A DNA stretch of 64,000 nucleotides, from assembly GCA_051656645.1 (NCBI GenBank), contig JBOGCH010000029.1, positions 62,001 through 126,000 on the forward strand, in the 5' to 3' direction. The notes beneath the pieces were generated by a model. That model searched no databases and was not told the origin of the DNA. It saw only the letters and a list, made by a program, of their open reading frames with translations. Shown in pieces: positions 26,871-36,487 of this stretch; the stretch's first letter is position 1, and every line of letters begins with the position of its first letter. The translations under genes were made by a program, and so were the position numbers. The DNA comes from JBOGCH01 sp051656645. GTDB lineage: Bacteria > Bacteroidota > Bacteroidia > Bacteroidales > Marinifilaceae.

Positions 26871-27881
26871 TTATAGTATAGGTCGTATAGTGATTTCATC
26901 TTCGAAATCATCATCAATACCGCCACCTTGCACAGGATCTCGCGTTAAGAAGTTTTGAATTATCTCAGTGTGTGTATTTCTACTCACACCCATGGTTATT
27001 GTACCAAGACTCAAGTCCGCACGTGTAGTAACTCCGGTCTTGGTAGTAATTTCGGCATAATAAACTTGCTCTTCATCGCTAATCACCCCAGTCATTATGA
27101 TATCATCACCCAACAACAAACAATTAACTCCATCCTTTTCCATCACATCACAAGCACTTGAATAGTTAACATTTGTTCGCGGATTAATTAATAAGCCCGC
27201 TATGGCATTATACTCTGTAGACAACCACATTTGGTATTTAATATTTGTCTCTGACGGAATATCTTGTTCGTAACTATCAATATCATTTGCATATATCGTA
27301 TATCTACCAATTGGACGTTTAAGCGCCATGTTTTCCTGCACGATATACTCCTGATTAGGATCGGTTAACATTGTATAATTTAGTGTTTGACAGTTTGTAA
27401 AAGCATCCTTGGTAGTCTCTGAACCAGAGCTAAGCATTTTTACTTCCAACAAAGAAGCGGCATCAAAGTGCGGATTAACATCTGCTCCAAGTTCCATAAT
27501 CTCTACCCATGCCCCTACACGCACTCGAGTTGCAGGAACTTTAAGTGAAACAGTAAACTTATTTAAGCCTTGTGCAATTTTTTGATTTCCTAGCTCAATA
27601 CGCTTATATAACTCTGTAACATTCTCATCCTCATCGGCAAGCCAATACTCAATTATATATCTATATTCAACACCCTCAACTTCCATTGGAGCCTTCGTGG
27701 ACGTGCCTCGCATTGGCGAATAATCAAATGCAAATTCGGTTACCGACATAACCTCACCACTCACCCCTGTGTGCGGATGCTCATAGCATAAATTATGTTT
27801 GTTACAACTACCCGCCGCAACCAACATCAAGGCGCAGATAATGAAATAAAGAGCCTTATTTTTTATTTTATCGTATCTCAT
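26871..27881 (-). CDS. DUF6562-type fimbria-like lipoprotein
   Basis: The product (336 residues) has a longer N-terminus than its paralogue and a lipobox at VAAGSC. The shared motif order is VRVGAWVEIMELGADVNPHFD, AASLLEVKM and DAFTNCQTL. The C-terminus is acidic (GGGIDDDFEDEITI). It follows the OmpA/DUF3575 gene by 25 bp. Sequence divergence from the next two lipoproteins suggests distinct roles in one assembly. Confidence 0.7.
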   Translation of the reverse strand: MRYDKIKNKALYFIICALMLVAAGSCNKHNLCYEHPHTGVSGEVMSVTEFAFDYSPMRGTSTKAPMEVEGVEYRYIIEYWLADEDENVTELYKRIELGNQKIAQGLNKFTVSLKVPATRVRVGAWVEIMELGADVNPHFDAASLLEVKMLSSGSETTKDAFTNCQTLNYTMLTDPNQEYIVQENMALKRPIGRYTIYANDIDSYEQDIPSETNIKYQMWLSTEYNAIAGLLINPRTNVNYSSACDVMEKDGVNCLLLGDDIIMTGVISDEEQVYYAEITTKTGVTTRADLSLGTITMGVSRNTHTEIIQNFLTRDPVQGGGIDDDFEDEITIRPIL

Positions 27882-27906
27882 TTTGTATTATCTATTTAGT
27901 AAATTT

Positions 27907-29103
27907 TTAGAATCTCCACACCAACGATGCTCTTAAACGGGTAGGGCCAAAGTAGTTATTGTCCTTAACGTTCCCTTCAAAAACATTACATCCATCCGCA
28001 TGCTCATATCTATCGTAGTTCAGATGCGCCCATCCTAACGATCCGCCAAACTCCATAAAGAAGCACTCCCAACTTTTAAATGGCAACACGTAACCTACAG
28101 ACAATCCGGCTCCGTTAAAATGACCTTGACGCCCAATCTTTCCAAACTTTCCGTCAAATTCACCAAACTGATAATACGCTCCCATAAACCAACGTTGAAA
28201 CTCATTATCCTTGAACCAATAGCGTAACTCCGGATTGATACTACTTATATTCCATCCCTTATTCTTTCCTTTAAAGTGAAACCAACGCCAAACACCTTCA
28301 ACGTCTACAGAAAAACGTCTCGCGAAATAAAACTCTACTTCCGCATTTGGAATACATGTGGCAGCCCAATACAAAGCATTTGTTTTCAATGCAAAAACAG
28401 GTGGTGAACATCGGCAATCATCTTCCACTATTGGCTCCGGTTGTGGCTCAGGCTGAGGTTCAGGCTGTGGAGCTGGAACCACCTTGGGCTGCGGAGCAGG
28501 CTGTGGTTTTAATTCTAACATCTCAATCGTACTTGCGCTTCGTAATTTTGGAAATATATATTTACATAAATAAGCGTATGTCTTACCTCCATTCAACTTA
28601 CGTAAAGCAATCTCTCTATCGATATCTGATGGTGTATTATCTATGATATTCAATATCTGCTCTTTCTCTGCCATTTTACTAGTATCCACCATCACTCTCA
28701 ACTCGTCCCAGTTCTCTCCGCCCCCAAACAATTGGAATTTATTATCACCCCACTTTAAATAATCCTGTAAGTAATTCTTTAAAGAGACTGCGCGGGCTTC
28801 ACTCAACTTTTCATTAAATTCTAACGGTCCATCTGGCGATGCGTATCCTGTAATTTTAAGCCCAAGCATATTATACACCTTGCTCTCTGACGCCTTTTTT
28901 ATACTTTGCTCTAAAGAGTTTAGGGTTTGTTGGTTTCCATTATAACTATGGTCAAGATAGCTCTGTCCAAGTTTAAAATGAATATACCATTTCCCCTCTC
29001 GAGTGGTATCTTGAGCCGATCCATTCTGTGCGTACAAAGTTGTACTCAACAGCGCAAGCATTCCAATAGAAGTTAAGATCTTTTTGTAGGTTTTCATTAT
29101 CAT
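27907..29103 (-). CDS. OmpA-like/DUF3575 outer-membrane protein
   Basis: This 398-residue protein has a signal peptide, an N-terminal OmpA-like peptidoglycan-binding domain (GLKITGYASPDGPLEFNEKLSEARAVSL, about 82-110; SEARA is typical), a Pro-Gln-Glu linker of PQPEPQPE repeats (about 202-228), and a C-terminal DUF3575 beta-barrel (FALKTNALYWAATCIPNAEVEF onward, ending LVWRF). The domain order is the reverse of classical OmpA. Such proteins lead fimbrial or surface-lipoprotein operons in Bacteroidales, so it may anchor the assembly to the cell wall. It is the first gene of the four-gene operon. Confidence 0.88.
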   Translation of the reverse strand: MIMKTYKKILTSIGMLALLSTTLYAQNGSAQDTTREGKWYIHFKLGQSYLDHSYNGNQQTLNSLEQSIKKASESKVYNMLGLKITGYASPDGPLEFNEKLSEARAVSLKNYLQDYLKWGDNKFQLFGGGENWDELRVMVDTSKMAEKEQILNIIDNTPSDIDREIALRKLNGGKTYAYLCKYIFPKLRSASTIEMLELKPQPAPQPKVVPAPQPEPQPEPQPEPIVEDDCRCSPPVFALKTNALYWAATCIPNAEVEFYFARRFSVDVEGVWRWFHFKGKNKGWNISSINPELRYWFKDNEFQRWFMGAYYQFGEFDGKFGKIGRQGHFNGAGLSVGYVLPFKSWECFFMEFGGSLGWAHLNYDRYEHADGCNVFEGNVKDNNYFGPTRLRASLVWRF

Positions 29104-29570
29104 TGTTTATTTTATTTTTCAACGGTAATATTGCTTTAAGAAGGCTTAAACAGCAATTTGCTTTCTCAGATATTCAATTGTCTCATACAATATTACAGCA
29201 CTATTTTGCATCGCGTGTTATAAATAATTGACAAAATTTATCATATTTCAGAAAACATACATTCAATAAAGAAAACCAGTGTATTTAGTGGTTAGAGGGG
29301 TGTAAAAACTAGATTTTTACGGAAAAACTATGACTAATGTAACATGTTGTCGTGATTATAAAATATTGTGACAGTTATTTGAAACTTCTTTTTTTCGCTC
29401 ACGTAATAACATCCTTAATTTTTATCTACTAATAATACTATTTGGCTATTAAAACTCATCAATTCCACTTTAATTTTATCCATAATAGCTATCTCAATAC
29501 TAGTCTAAATTCTTCCTTTGCCCTATCATAAATAATGGCAGCCATTATGATAAGGCAAATCAATATTATT
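29104..29570. other. Intergenic region upstream of the surface operon
   Basis: These 467 bp separate the AraC gene (ending at 29571) from the surface operon (starting at 29103). The region is AT-rich with no plausible gene. A small hairpin (29524-29552) lies just after the AraC stop. An imperfect -7-like TAAATTTTG is present on the minus strand near 29230, but no full promoter could be assigned. Confidence 0.5.
29524..29552 (-). terminator. Possible terminator after the AraC gene
   Basis: ATAATGGC (29532-29539) and GCCATTAT (29541-29548) pair, extended by further A/T pairs. It lies about 20 bp beyond the AraC stop on the minus strand. There is no T-tract. Confidence 0.35.
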
Positions 29571-30425
29571 CTATAAGGAGCTTAAAGCAACATCAACATT
29601 TTTCCGAATCACATTTGGGGAGTCGCCCAGATACTTTCTACAGAATTGTGAGAAGTGAGCAGATGAAGAAAAGCCATAATCATAAATAATTTGCTTAAAC
29701 GGAGTATCTGCTAGAATTTCTTGCTTAATGTATTTTGCATTTTGTTTTATCATCCAACTATAAGGAGAGTCATTAAAACAATCATTAAACTTTCGGGCAA
29801 AATCCCGTTGACCATATCCACAAAGTTCAGCAAGCTCTGCAGCATTACGCGCCTTTCTATGATATAACAGAACCTTTTCTTTGAAGGTAGGCATTCCTCC
29901 TAAAATAGGATAAAACAGAGAATAAAGGTCTTCGTCATTATAATACGACTCAAATAACAGCCACAACTCTCTCTGTTTTACGGATTGGAAGAAAGTAGAT
30001 AACACTCCATCGCGTCTGTAGGAAACCAATTGATTCAAAAATGAATTGAGTGGACTGCCTATGGTTATTCCATGTGTCCTCTCTTCAAGCAGTGTTTCCT
30101 TAAGTGTATTTAAACGTATACACCACTCCTCATTATGGAGATCACGTTGGTTGAATGCGCAAAACATTACACGGCACCGCTGTTTCATCTTCGCACGATA
30201 ACCACAGCCCATCCGAAGTAAGAATATGTCTCCTTCATTATACTCCCGTATCATTTGATTATCACAGGACGATAAATCCAGACATCCAGACATTACAAAA
30301 ACAAGCATATAGCTCTCCAACTTATCGTCTGATATAACGATCCCTTCATCCAATTCATGGTACTTAAATAAAGAATCTGTAACACGTTGCGTATTCGTGT
30401 CATTAATCACATTGTAGTTTGTCAT
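29571..30425 (-). CDS. AraC-family transcriptional regulator
   Basis: The 284-residue protein has an N-terminal cupin-like sensing domain and a C-terminal double HTH (about 190-280) with AAELAELCGYGQRDFARKF and QIIYDYGFSSSAHFSQFCRKYLGDSP, the second matching the AraC family signature. It lies upstream of and on the same strand as the surface operon, so that operon is the likely target. The inducing ligand is unknown. Confidence 0.88.
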   Translation of the reverse strand: MTNYNVINDTNTQRVTDSLFKYHELDEGIVISDDKLESYMLVFVMSGCLDLSSCDNQMIREYNEGDIFLLRMGCGYRAKMKQRCRVMFCAFNQRDLHNEEWCIRLNTLKETLLEERTHGITIGSPLNSFLNQLVSYRRDGVLSTFFQSVKQRELWLLFESYYNDEDLYSLFYPILGGMPTFKEKVLLYHRKARNAAELAELCGYGQRDFARKFNDCFNDSPYSWMIKQNAKYIKQEILADTPFKQIIYDYGFSSSAHFSQFCRKYLGDSPNVIRKNVDVALSSL

Positions 30426-30618
30426 ACTATTATATATTAATAGATTAGATTATCTACAAGGGGGGTCGATATAATAGTTATTACAAATATAGATTAAAAA
30501 ATCAACAAAATAATTTCCATATTATAAAAATATGACATTTAACATTTTATTTACTAAAGACGATATTTTAGTCTACCATAAATAGAATCCCAGACATAAC
30601 TAGATAACAGAAAACGCA

Positions 30619-30670
30619 ATGTCCGCTAGTTACTAACAATTTTATTTCATTGTTAATAACTAGCGGACAT
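30619..30670 (-). terminator. 22-bp inverted repeat after the RND operon
   Basis: The arms 30619-30640 and 30649-30670 match at 21 of 22 positions around an 8-nt loop. It lies 36 bp past the last stop of the efflux operon. A T-rich loop but no exit T-tract is present. Confidence 0.6.
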
Positions 30671-30705
30671 CACGCCTATTGCTCAAAGAAAGAGCACATT
30701 ATTAG

Positions 30706-32061
30706 TTAGTTCACCCCACCACCTAAAGCGTGGAACAACTTCACTATTTGCTGGTTATACTCTAACCACTCATTACACTCCGTTAATTGGGCTTGTAATA
30801 AACCCTGTTGCGCAGTAAGTACTTCCAAATAGCTTGTATTACTGTGCTCCATTAACTTTTGTGTAGTTATTACTGCCTGACTAAGGGCATCAATCTGTTT
30901 CTCTCTATTGTTTAGTTTTGCTTCGGCACTCTGCACTGCTGCAAGAGCATTATTCACTTCAACACCCGCATTAATAATGGTTTGTTCAAGCTGAAGAAGC
31001 GCATCCTCATAATCCAATTTCGCTAATTGCAGTTGAGCACGATTCAATCCTTTATTAAATATGGGTTGTGCTAAATTTCCAATAGCATTGGCTATAAGCG
31101 CACCCGGATTCATAATATATGCTCCGGCCTGATTGGTCCAACCCGCACTTCCCGAAAGCGATAATGACGGATACATGGCTGCGCGTGCACCATTAACATT
31201 GTAATGTCCGGCCGCTACAGCATACTCTGCGCTTTCAACATCCGGACGGCGGCGAATAGCTGTAAGCGGTATAGCCGCAATAGCCGTTTTCTCTACCACT
31301 ACCTGGTCCATAGATACACGCTCAATAGGTTCATTTCCTCGCTTTAAAAGCGCGTTCAAACTATTTTGCGCCACTACTACCTGTTGTTCAAGTGCTAGCA
31401 GGGTATTTTCTGCTGCAAGAATATTCGCTTCTGCTTGCGACACGGCCGCTTGATTTGTCATCCCGGCATTTTTCAAAGCCGTCATAACGCGCAAATAGTC
31501 CTTCCAGTTTAGAAGAGTACGTTTGGTAATATTTATTTGTCCGTCTAAATTCACCAATGCATAGTAACTACATGCCACCGTAGAGATGAGCTGTGTACGT
31601 ACTGCTGCGGCATATGCTTTTGATCCTTCAAGCCCTGCCTTCTTGGCTTGCTTAGCATTGTACAGCTTTCCAAACACATCTATTTCCCAACTGCTATTTA
31701 AAGCAAGCTGATAACCTTGTGTCGCTTTCCCTTGATCAAAACTGCTTATTGTTCCTTGCGCTCCTACACCTAATGATGGTGCATAAGCTAAACGACTTAC
31801 ACGTAAAGCAATTTGCGCACGCTCTATATTATGTAGAGCCGTATTCAAATTTGTGTTGCTCTCCAAGCCAAGTTCTATCAATTCCTTTAGGTGGGCATCC
31901 GTAAATAACGTTTGCCACTGAGGTAAAGAGTCCTGTGGCTCCTCAGATGGTGCAGTCCACTCATCCGATGCCAATTCAGGACGTTGATATTTATTATATA
32001 CCCCGCAACTGTTAAGTCCAAGCATAAACGCTAACAGGAGAATAAATTGTATTTTATGCAT
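30706..32061 (-). CDS. RND efflux outer-membrane factor (OprM/NodT family lipoprotein)
   Basis: I start at 32061 (MHKIQFILLLAF), whose lipoprotein signal ends LNSCG; an upstream in-frame start lies inside the RND gene. The 451-residue protein has the two long repeat regions of the TolC-like channel family, with ELIELGLESNTNLNTALHNIE and the signature RRRPDVESAEYAVAAGHYNV near residue 275. The ATG overlaps the end of the RND gene by 8 bp, pointing to translational coupling. It forms the outer-membrane duct of the tripartite pump. Confidence 0.95.
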   Translation of the reverse strand: MHKIQFILLLAFMLGLNSCGVYNKYQRPELASDEWTAPSEEPQDSLPQWQTLFTDAHLKELIELGLESNTNLNTALHNIERAQIALRVSRLAYAPSLGVGAQGTISSFDQGKATQGYQLALNSSWEIDVFGKLYNAKQAKKAGLEGSKAYAAAVRTQLISTVACSYYALVNLDGQINITKRTLLNWKDYLRVMTALKNAGMTNQAAVSQAEANILAAENTLLALEQQVVVAQNSLNALLKRGNEPIERVSMDQVVVEKTAIAAIPLTAIRRRPDVESAEYAVAAGHYNVNGARAAMYPSLSLSGSAGWTNQAGAYIMNPGALIANAIGNLAQPIFNKGLNRAQLQLAKLDYEDALLQLEQTIINAGVEVNNALAAVQSAEAKLNNREKQIDALSQAVITTQKLMEHSNTSYLEVLTAQQGLLQAQLTECNEWLEYNQQIVKLFHALGGGVN

Positions 32062-35000
32062 TACTGTTACTTTTAAAATTATTTGTGGATAAGCTTTCCT
32101 CAACCTCTTTCAGCGTTCGCATTTTTTTACCACGCACACGCTCCTCTAATGTTTGGAAAATTGTAAATAGCGTAGGAACAACAAACAATAAAGCTAGCGT
32201 TCCAATAACCATACCTCCAACAACACCCGAACCAAGGGAAGAGTTTCCGTTGGCACCTACTCCCGTAGCTAACATCATTGGTAAAAGACCAAAAATCATG
32301 GTTAAAGCTGTCATCAATATTGGGCGTAAACGTACCTTCGCAGCTGTATATGCAGAAGCAGCTATGGTCATTCCCTGCGCACGCATTTCAGAGGCGTACT
32401 CTGTTAACAGAATAGCAGTCTTCGCCAACAACCCAATAAGCATAATAAGTCCCGTTTGTAGATAGATATTATTCTCCAATCCCATCATTTTTGCAAATAG
32501 GAAACTACCCATCAATCCAAATGGAATGGAAAGTATCACCGCTACCGGTATAAAATAACTTTCATACAGCGCTGCAAGAATTAAATACACAATAATTAAA
32601 CAAACAGCAAAGATTATAGTTGTACGTCCTGTAGCACCACTCTCCTCGCGAGATATTCCACCAAAGTCATATCCGTAACCACGCGGTAAAAATTGCTCCG
32701 CCGTTTCCTCAATGGCTTTCAATGCCTCGCCCGAACTATAGCCGTCCGCCGGCGCACCATTAACAGCAATACTATTGTACATATTAAAACGCGCAAGCGA
32801 CTCTGAACCGTAAATGCGAGTAAGGGTAACAAACTGACTTAAAGGAGCCATTTCCCCATTTCCGGCACGTAAATACATTCCGTTCAGTGACTCCTCATCC
32901 ACACGGTATTGCGGATCGGCCTGCAACATAACACGGTAAACCTTTGTAAAACGGTTAAAGTTAGATACATAACTTCCTCCCATATAACCGGACAACACGC
33001 TCAATACATCCTTAGGCGAAATATCCTTACGTTTACATGCTGCCGCATCAACATCAACAACATACTGCGGATAGTTTATATTAAACGAGGTATAAACACT
33101 TCCTATCTCCGGACGCTTACGCAACTCTCCCAAAAACTGTTGAGTAGTTGAATAAAGTGAGGCTATATTACCTTCCCCTTGTTTATCCTGCATGTGCATT
33201 TCAAAACCATTCCCCATTCCATATCCGGGAATCATTCCGGGAGCAAATACAAAGATTTGCGCATCGGTAATTCCGGCCGTCATTCCGTAAATACGCCCTT
33301 TTATAGCATTTACAGCATCCTCCGGATTTGGACGATCGTCCCACTCATGAAGCTTAAGGATAAACATACCGTTACTTGGTCCTTGTCCGGAAATCATTCC
33401 GTAGCCCGATACCTTAGCATAACTTTTAAGCTGAGGCAGCACTTTTATCGCATCCTCCACTTTATCCATTATCGCAACAGTATTACTCAATGAGCTACCC
33501 GGCGCAGACGAAACATTTACAAATACAACACCCATATCCTCATCAGGAACCAAACCTGTCTTGGTATTCTGAACAAGGAACAGTAACACTACCACCGTCA
33601 CCGCTAGCGATGCCCATGTAAGCCATTTACGACGAATAAAAAATATTACGCCCGTTTTGTATTTATCCAAAAGTCTATTGTAAGAGGCATTATATGCCGT
33701 ACGTACGCGCGAAGCAAAATTACGATTGCCATTCTCAGGCGTTGGTTTAAGCATTAAAGCACAAAGAACGGGACTTAGCGTTAAGGCATTTAAAGTGGAA
33801 ATAGCTACTGCCACCGACATGGTAATACCAAACTGTGTGTAGAACACCCCAGCAGTTCCTCCCATAAATGTAACCGGAATAAATACCGCCATAAATACCA
33901 ACGATGTGGTAATAATTGGCGACGTTAGTCCTTTCATTGCATCCACCGATGCCAGGTAGGCCGATTTATACCCCTCATCAAAGCGGGTTTGAACCGCCTC
34001 TACAACAACTATGGCATCGTCCACAACGGTACCTATGGCCAATATCAACGCAAATAGTGTGAGTAGGTTAATACTGAAACCAAATAACGCCAACGCCGCA
34101 AATGTTCCTATTAAAGAAACAAAAATGGAGATGGTGGGTACCAATGTGGAACGAATGTCCTGAAGGAAAATATAAACTACTAATACTACAAGTAGAATAG
34201 CTTCTAAAAGTGTTTTTATAACGTCTCTAATTGATGCGTAAAGAAAATCATTCGTACTCATCATGTGCTCAACCTCAACATCGTCCGGCAAATTTCTTTC
34301 AATGCTATGTAAAAACGCATCGATATCCTCTACCACCTGTGTTGCATTTGAACCGGCAGTTTGGAATACCATAGCCGTACATCCGGGTCCTCCGGTGCTT
34401 TCGCCCTTAAAGTTGTAATCCTCTTTTCCAAGTTCTATACGTGCCACATCCTTTAATCGCAAAATCTCACCTGTAGGTAAAGACTTCACTACTAAATCCT
34501 CAAACTCTTCCGTTGTTACATTACGGCCACGAAATTTAAGGGTATATTGGAACGTATTACCACTGCTTTCTCCCAGCGAACCAATGGCCGCTTCAATATT
34601 CTGCTCGGCCATAATACCCGATATGTCCGAGGGGATTAGGCCATAATGTGCCATTACATCGGGTTTTAACCATACACGCATACTGTAGTCAGGACCAAAA
34701 ACCATAAGGTCACCAACTCCACTAATACGCAAAATCTCCGGCTGAATATTTATTTTTATATAGTTGCTAAGAAACAATTCATCATACGTACCATTAGGAC
34801 TGCGCAATGAAAATATCTTTAGCATACTGCTTTGTCTCTTTGCCGTTGTAACCCCAATTTGGTTTACCTCCGCCGGAAGCATACTCATGGCCTTTGCCAC
34901 ACGGTTTTGTACATTTATGGCAGCTAAGTCCGGATCCGATCCCTGTTTAAAGAAAATGTTCACGGATACAGAACCGGTATTTGTTGCCTCACTTTTCATG

Positions 35001-35233
35001 TAAGTCATGTTCTCCACCCCGTTTATTGCCTGCTCAAGTGGTGCAATTACACTTTTCTGCACTGTCTCGGCATTAGCTCCGGGATAAGAGGTAGACACCA
35101 TAATTGTAGGTGGTGCTATGTCAGGATATTGCTCTACCGGTAAGGAGAATAGTCCAATTACTCCGGCAATGACAATAAATATGGACATGACCGTAGCGAG
35201 TACGGGACGGTCAATAAATTTTTTAACGTTCAT
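32054..35233 (-). CDS. RND multidrug efflux permease (AcrB/HAE1 family)
   Basis: At 1059 residues this is a full-length inner-membrane antiporter. It shows the N-terminal FIDRPVLATVMSIFIVIAGV, the TM4 proton-relay motif GTVVDDAIVVVEA with two Asp near residue 405, and the second-half LTEYASEMRAQG repeat. Large periplasmic loops follow TM1 and TM7. It expels drugs, bile acids or detergents using the proton gradient. It lies 11 bp after the adaptor gene. Confidence 0.97.
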   Translation of the reverse strand: MNVKKFIDRPVLATVMSIFIVIAGVIGLFSLPVEQYPDIAPPTIMVSTSYPGANAETVQKSVIAPLEQAINGVENMTYMKSEATNTGSVSVNIFFKQGSDPDLAAINVQNRVAKAMSMLPAEVNQIGVTTAKRQSSMLKIFSLRSPNGTYDELFLSNYIKINIQPEILRISGVGDLMVFGPDYSMRVWLKPDVMAHYGLIPSDISGIMAEQNIEAAIGSLGESSGNTFQYTLKFRGRNVTTEEFEDLVVKSLPTGEILRLKDVARIELGKEDYNFKGESTGGPGCTAMVFQTAGSNATQVVEDIDAFLHSIERNLPDDVEVEHMMSTNDFLYASIRDVIKTLLEAILLVVLVVYIFLQDIRSTLVPTISIFVSLIGTFAALALFGFSINLLTLFALILAIGTVVDDAIVVVEAVQTRFDEGYKSAYLASVDAMKGLTSPIITTSLVFMAVFIPVTFMGGTAGVFYTQFGITMSVAVAISTLNALTLSPVLCALMLKPTPENGNRNFASRVRTAYNASYNRLLDKYKTGVIFFIRRKWLTWASLAVTVVVLLFLVQNTKTGLVPDEDMGVVFVNVSSAPGSSLSNTVAIMDKVEDAIKVLPQLKSYAKVSGYGMISGQGPSNGMFILKLHEWDDRPNPEDAVNAIKGRIYGMTAGITDAQIFVFAPGMIPGYGMGNGFEMHMQDKQGEGNIASLYSTTQQFLGELRKRPEIGSVYTSFNINYPQYVVDVDAAACKRKDISPKDVLSVLSGYMGGSYVSNFNRFTKVYRVMLQADPQYRVDEESLNGMYLRAGNGEMAPLSQFVTLTRIYGSESLARFNMYNSIAVNGAPADGYSSGEALKAIEETAEQFLPRGYGYDFGGISREESGATGRTTIIFAVCLIIVYLILAALYESYFIPVAVILSIPFGLMGSFLFAKMMGLENNIYLQTGLIMLIGLLAKTAILLTEYASEMRAQGMTIAASAYTAAKVRLRPILMTALTMIFGLLPMMLATGVGANGNSSLGSGVVGGMVIGTLALLFVVPTLFTIFQTLEERVRGKKMRTLKEVEESLSTNNFKSNSNA

Positions 35234-35244
35234 ATCTTAGTTGA

Positions 35245-36363
35245 TTATTGAATTGTTACCGTAATTGGCGTTCCTTCTCTAAGTAGTCCGGCCCCTTGAC
35301 TTACTATTGTATCCCCTGCAGTAATTCCGCGAGAAACAATATACTCCGTACCATTATTTATAGGGTTTACGTCAATCTCATAAGCTTTTGCTAAACCTTG
35401 GTGCTCGCGGAAAATAAAGTATTTATCCTGCAACTGGAAAGTTGCCGCTTGCGGAATAACAATGGTATTTTCTGCAACCGTTGGGATAATTATTGTCCCG
35501 GCACCACCAGCATGTAACATTCCCGATGGATTATCAAAAAGTGCACATACCTGTACCGCACCTGTTTGCTTGTTTATAACACCACTAATAGACTCCACTT
35601 TTCCGGATACCGGATAAATTGTTTTGTTGCTCAGTTTTAACTGCACATCGGGCATAGCTGCAATGGCCTCCTCAATGTTTGCATACTGTTGTACCATATC
35701 CAATAATTGATTCTCAGATATTGAAAAGTAAACTCGCATTGCCGAATTATCACTTACCGTAGTCAGCGCAACAGGAATAGATGGGGACACCAACGCACCC
35801 AATTTATAAGGCAATGTACCTATTACTCCATTACTTGGACTTTTTACTTGCGTATAGGATAAGTTATTTTGTGCATTCAACAATTGAGCTTGTGCCAACT
35901 GTACTTGTGCCTGCGCGCTACTATATTGGTTACGCGCCGTTTGTAAATCAAACAAGGAAATAATGTCCTGTTCAAAAAGTTGCTCTTTGCTTTGTAGCGT
36001 TAAAAGCGCTGTTGCACCTGCAGCCTCTGCTGCAGCCACATTGGCTTTTGCTGTTTGCAACGCTGCCTGATAAGGGACCTGATCTATAACAAAAATCACT
36101 TCGCCCTTTTTTACTTTTTCCCCCTCTCTTTTCAGAACCTGCGTTATTGTCCCCGATACTTGAGGAAATAGCTCAACATCCTGCAAACCCTTAATAGAAG
36201 CCGGATAATTTGTTTGCAATGTGCGCGATGACAAACCAACAATTGTTGCCGGATAATTTTTAGCCATTTGCTGAACTTGTTGTTCCTTATTTTGACAACC
36301 AGCCAATAACACTACACCGGTAGCACACACCGCTGTAAATAACTTGATTTTTATCTTATTCAT
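35245..36363 (-). CDS. RND efflux periplasmic adaptor (AcrA/MFP family)
   Basis: The start at 36363 (MNKIKIKLFTAV) gives a clean lipoprotein signal with LLAGC; upstream in-frame codons are not coding-like. The 372-residue protein has the lipoyl half-motifs (QDVELFPQVSGTITQVLKREGEKVKKGEVIFVIDQVPY), an alpha-hairpin (about 95-165, rich in Ala and Gln), and beta-barrel and membrane-proximal domains. It links pump and channel. Two -7 boxes lie upstream on the minus strand (36387-36394 and 36421-36428). Confidence 0.95.
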   Translation of the reverse strand: MNKIKIKLFTAVCATGVVLLAGCQNKEQQVQQMAKNYPATIVGLSSRTLQTNYPASIKGLQDVELFPQVSGTITQVLKREGEKVKKGEVIFVIDQVPYQAALQTAKANVAAAEAAGATALLTLQSKEQLFEQDIISLFDLQTARNQYSSAQAQVQLAQAQLLNAQNNLSYTQVKSPSNGVIGTLPYKLGALVSPSIPVALTTVSDNSAMRVYFSISENQLLDMVQQYANIEEAIAAMPDVQLKLSNKTIYPVSGKVESISGVINKQTGAVQVCALFDNPSGMLHAGGAGTIIIPTVAENTIVIPQAATFQLQDKYFIFREHQGLAKAYEIDVNPINNGTEYIVSRGITAGDTIVSQGAGLLREGTPITVTIQ

Positions 36364-36386
36364 AGCTTTTATTTTATTTTCCGTTG

Positions 36387-36394
36387 CAAATTTA
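36387..36394 (-). promoter_or_regulatory. -7 box candidate for the RND operon (proximal)
   Basis: TAAATTTG on the minus strand fits TAnnTTTG and would give a leader of about 17 nt before the adaptor ATG. Confidence 0.35.
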
Positions 36395-36420
36395 CCCATC
36401 AAAATGTGTATCTTGCATTT

Positions 36421-36428
36421 CAAATCTA
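36421..36428 (-). promoter_or_regulatory. -7 box candidate for the RND operon (distal)
   Basis: TAGATTTG on the minus strand fits TAnnTTTG, 57 bp before the ATG. It is an alternative to the proximal box; the regulator gene starts 60 bp to its right on the opposite strand. Confidence 0.35.
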
Positions 36429-36487
36429 GCACAGTGTTGTTCAAATAAGGAAACAGTTAGTTAATAAATACTGTATTTCTTATAATT

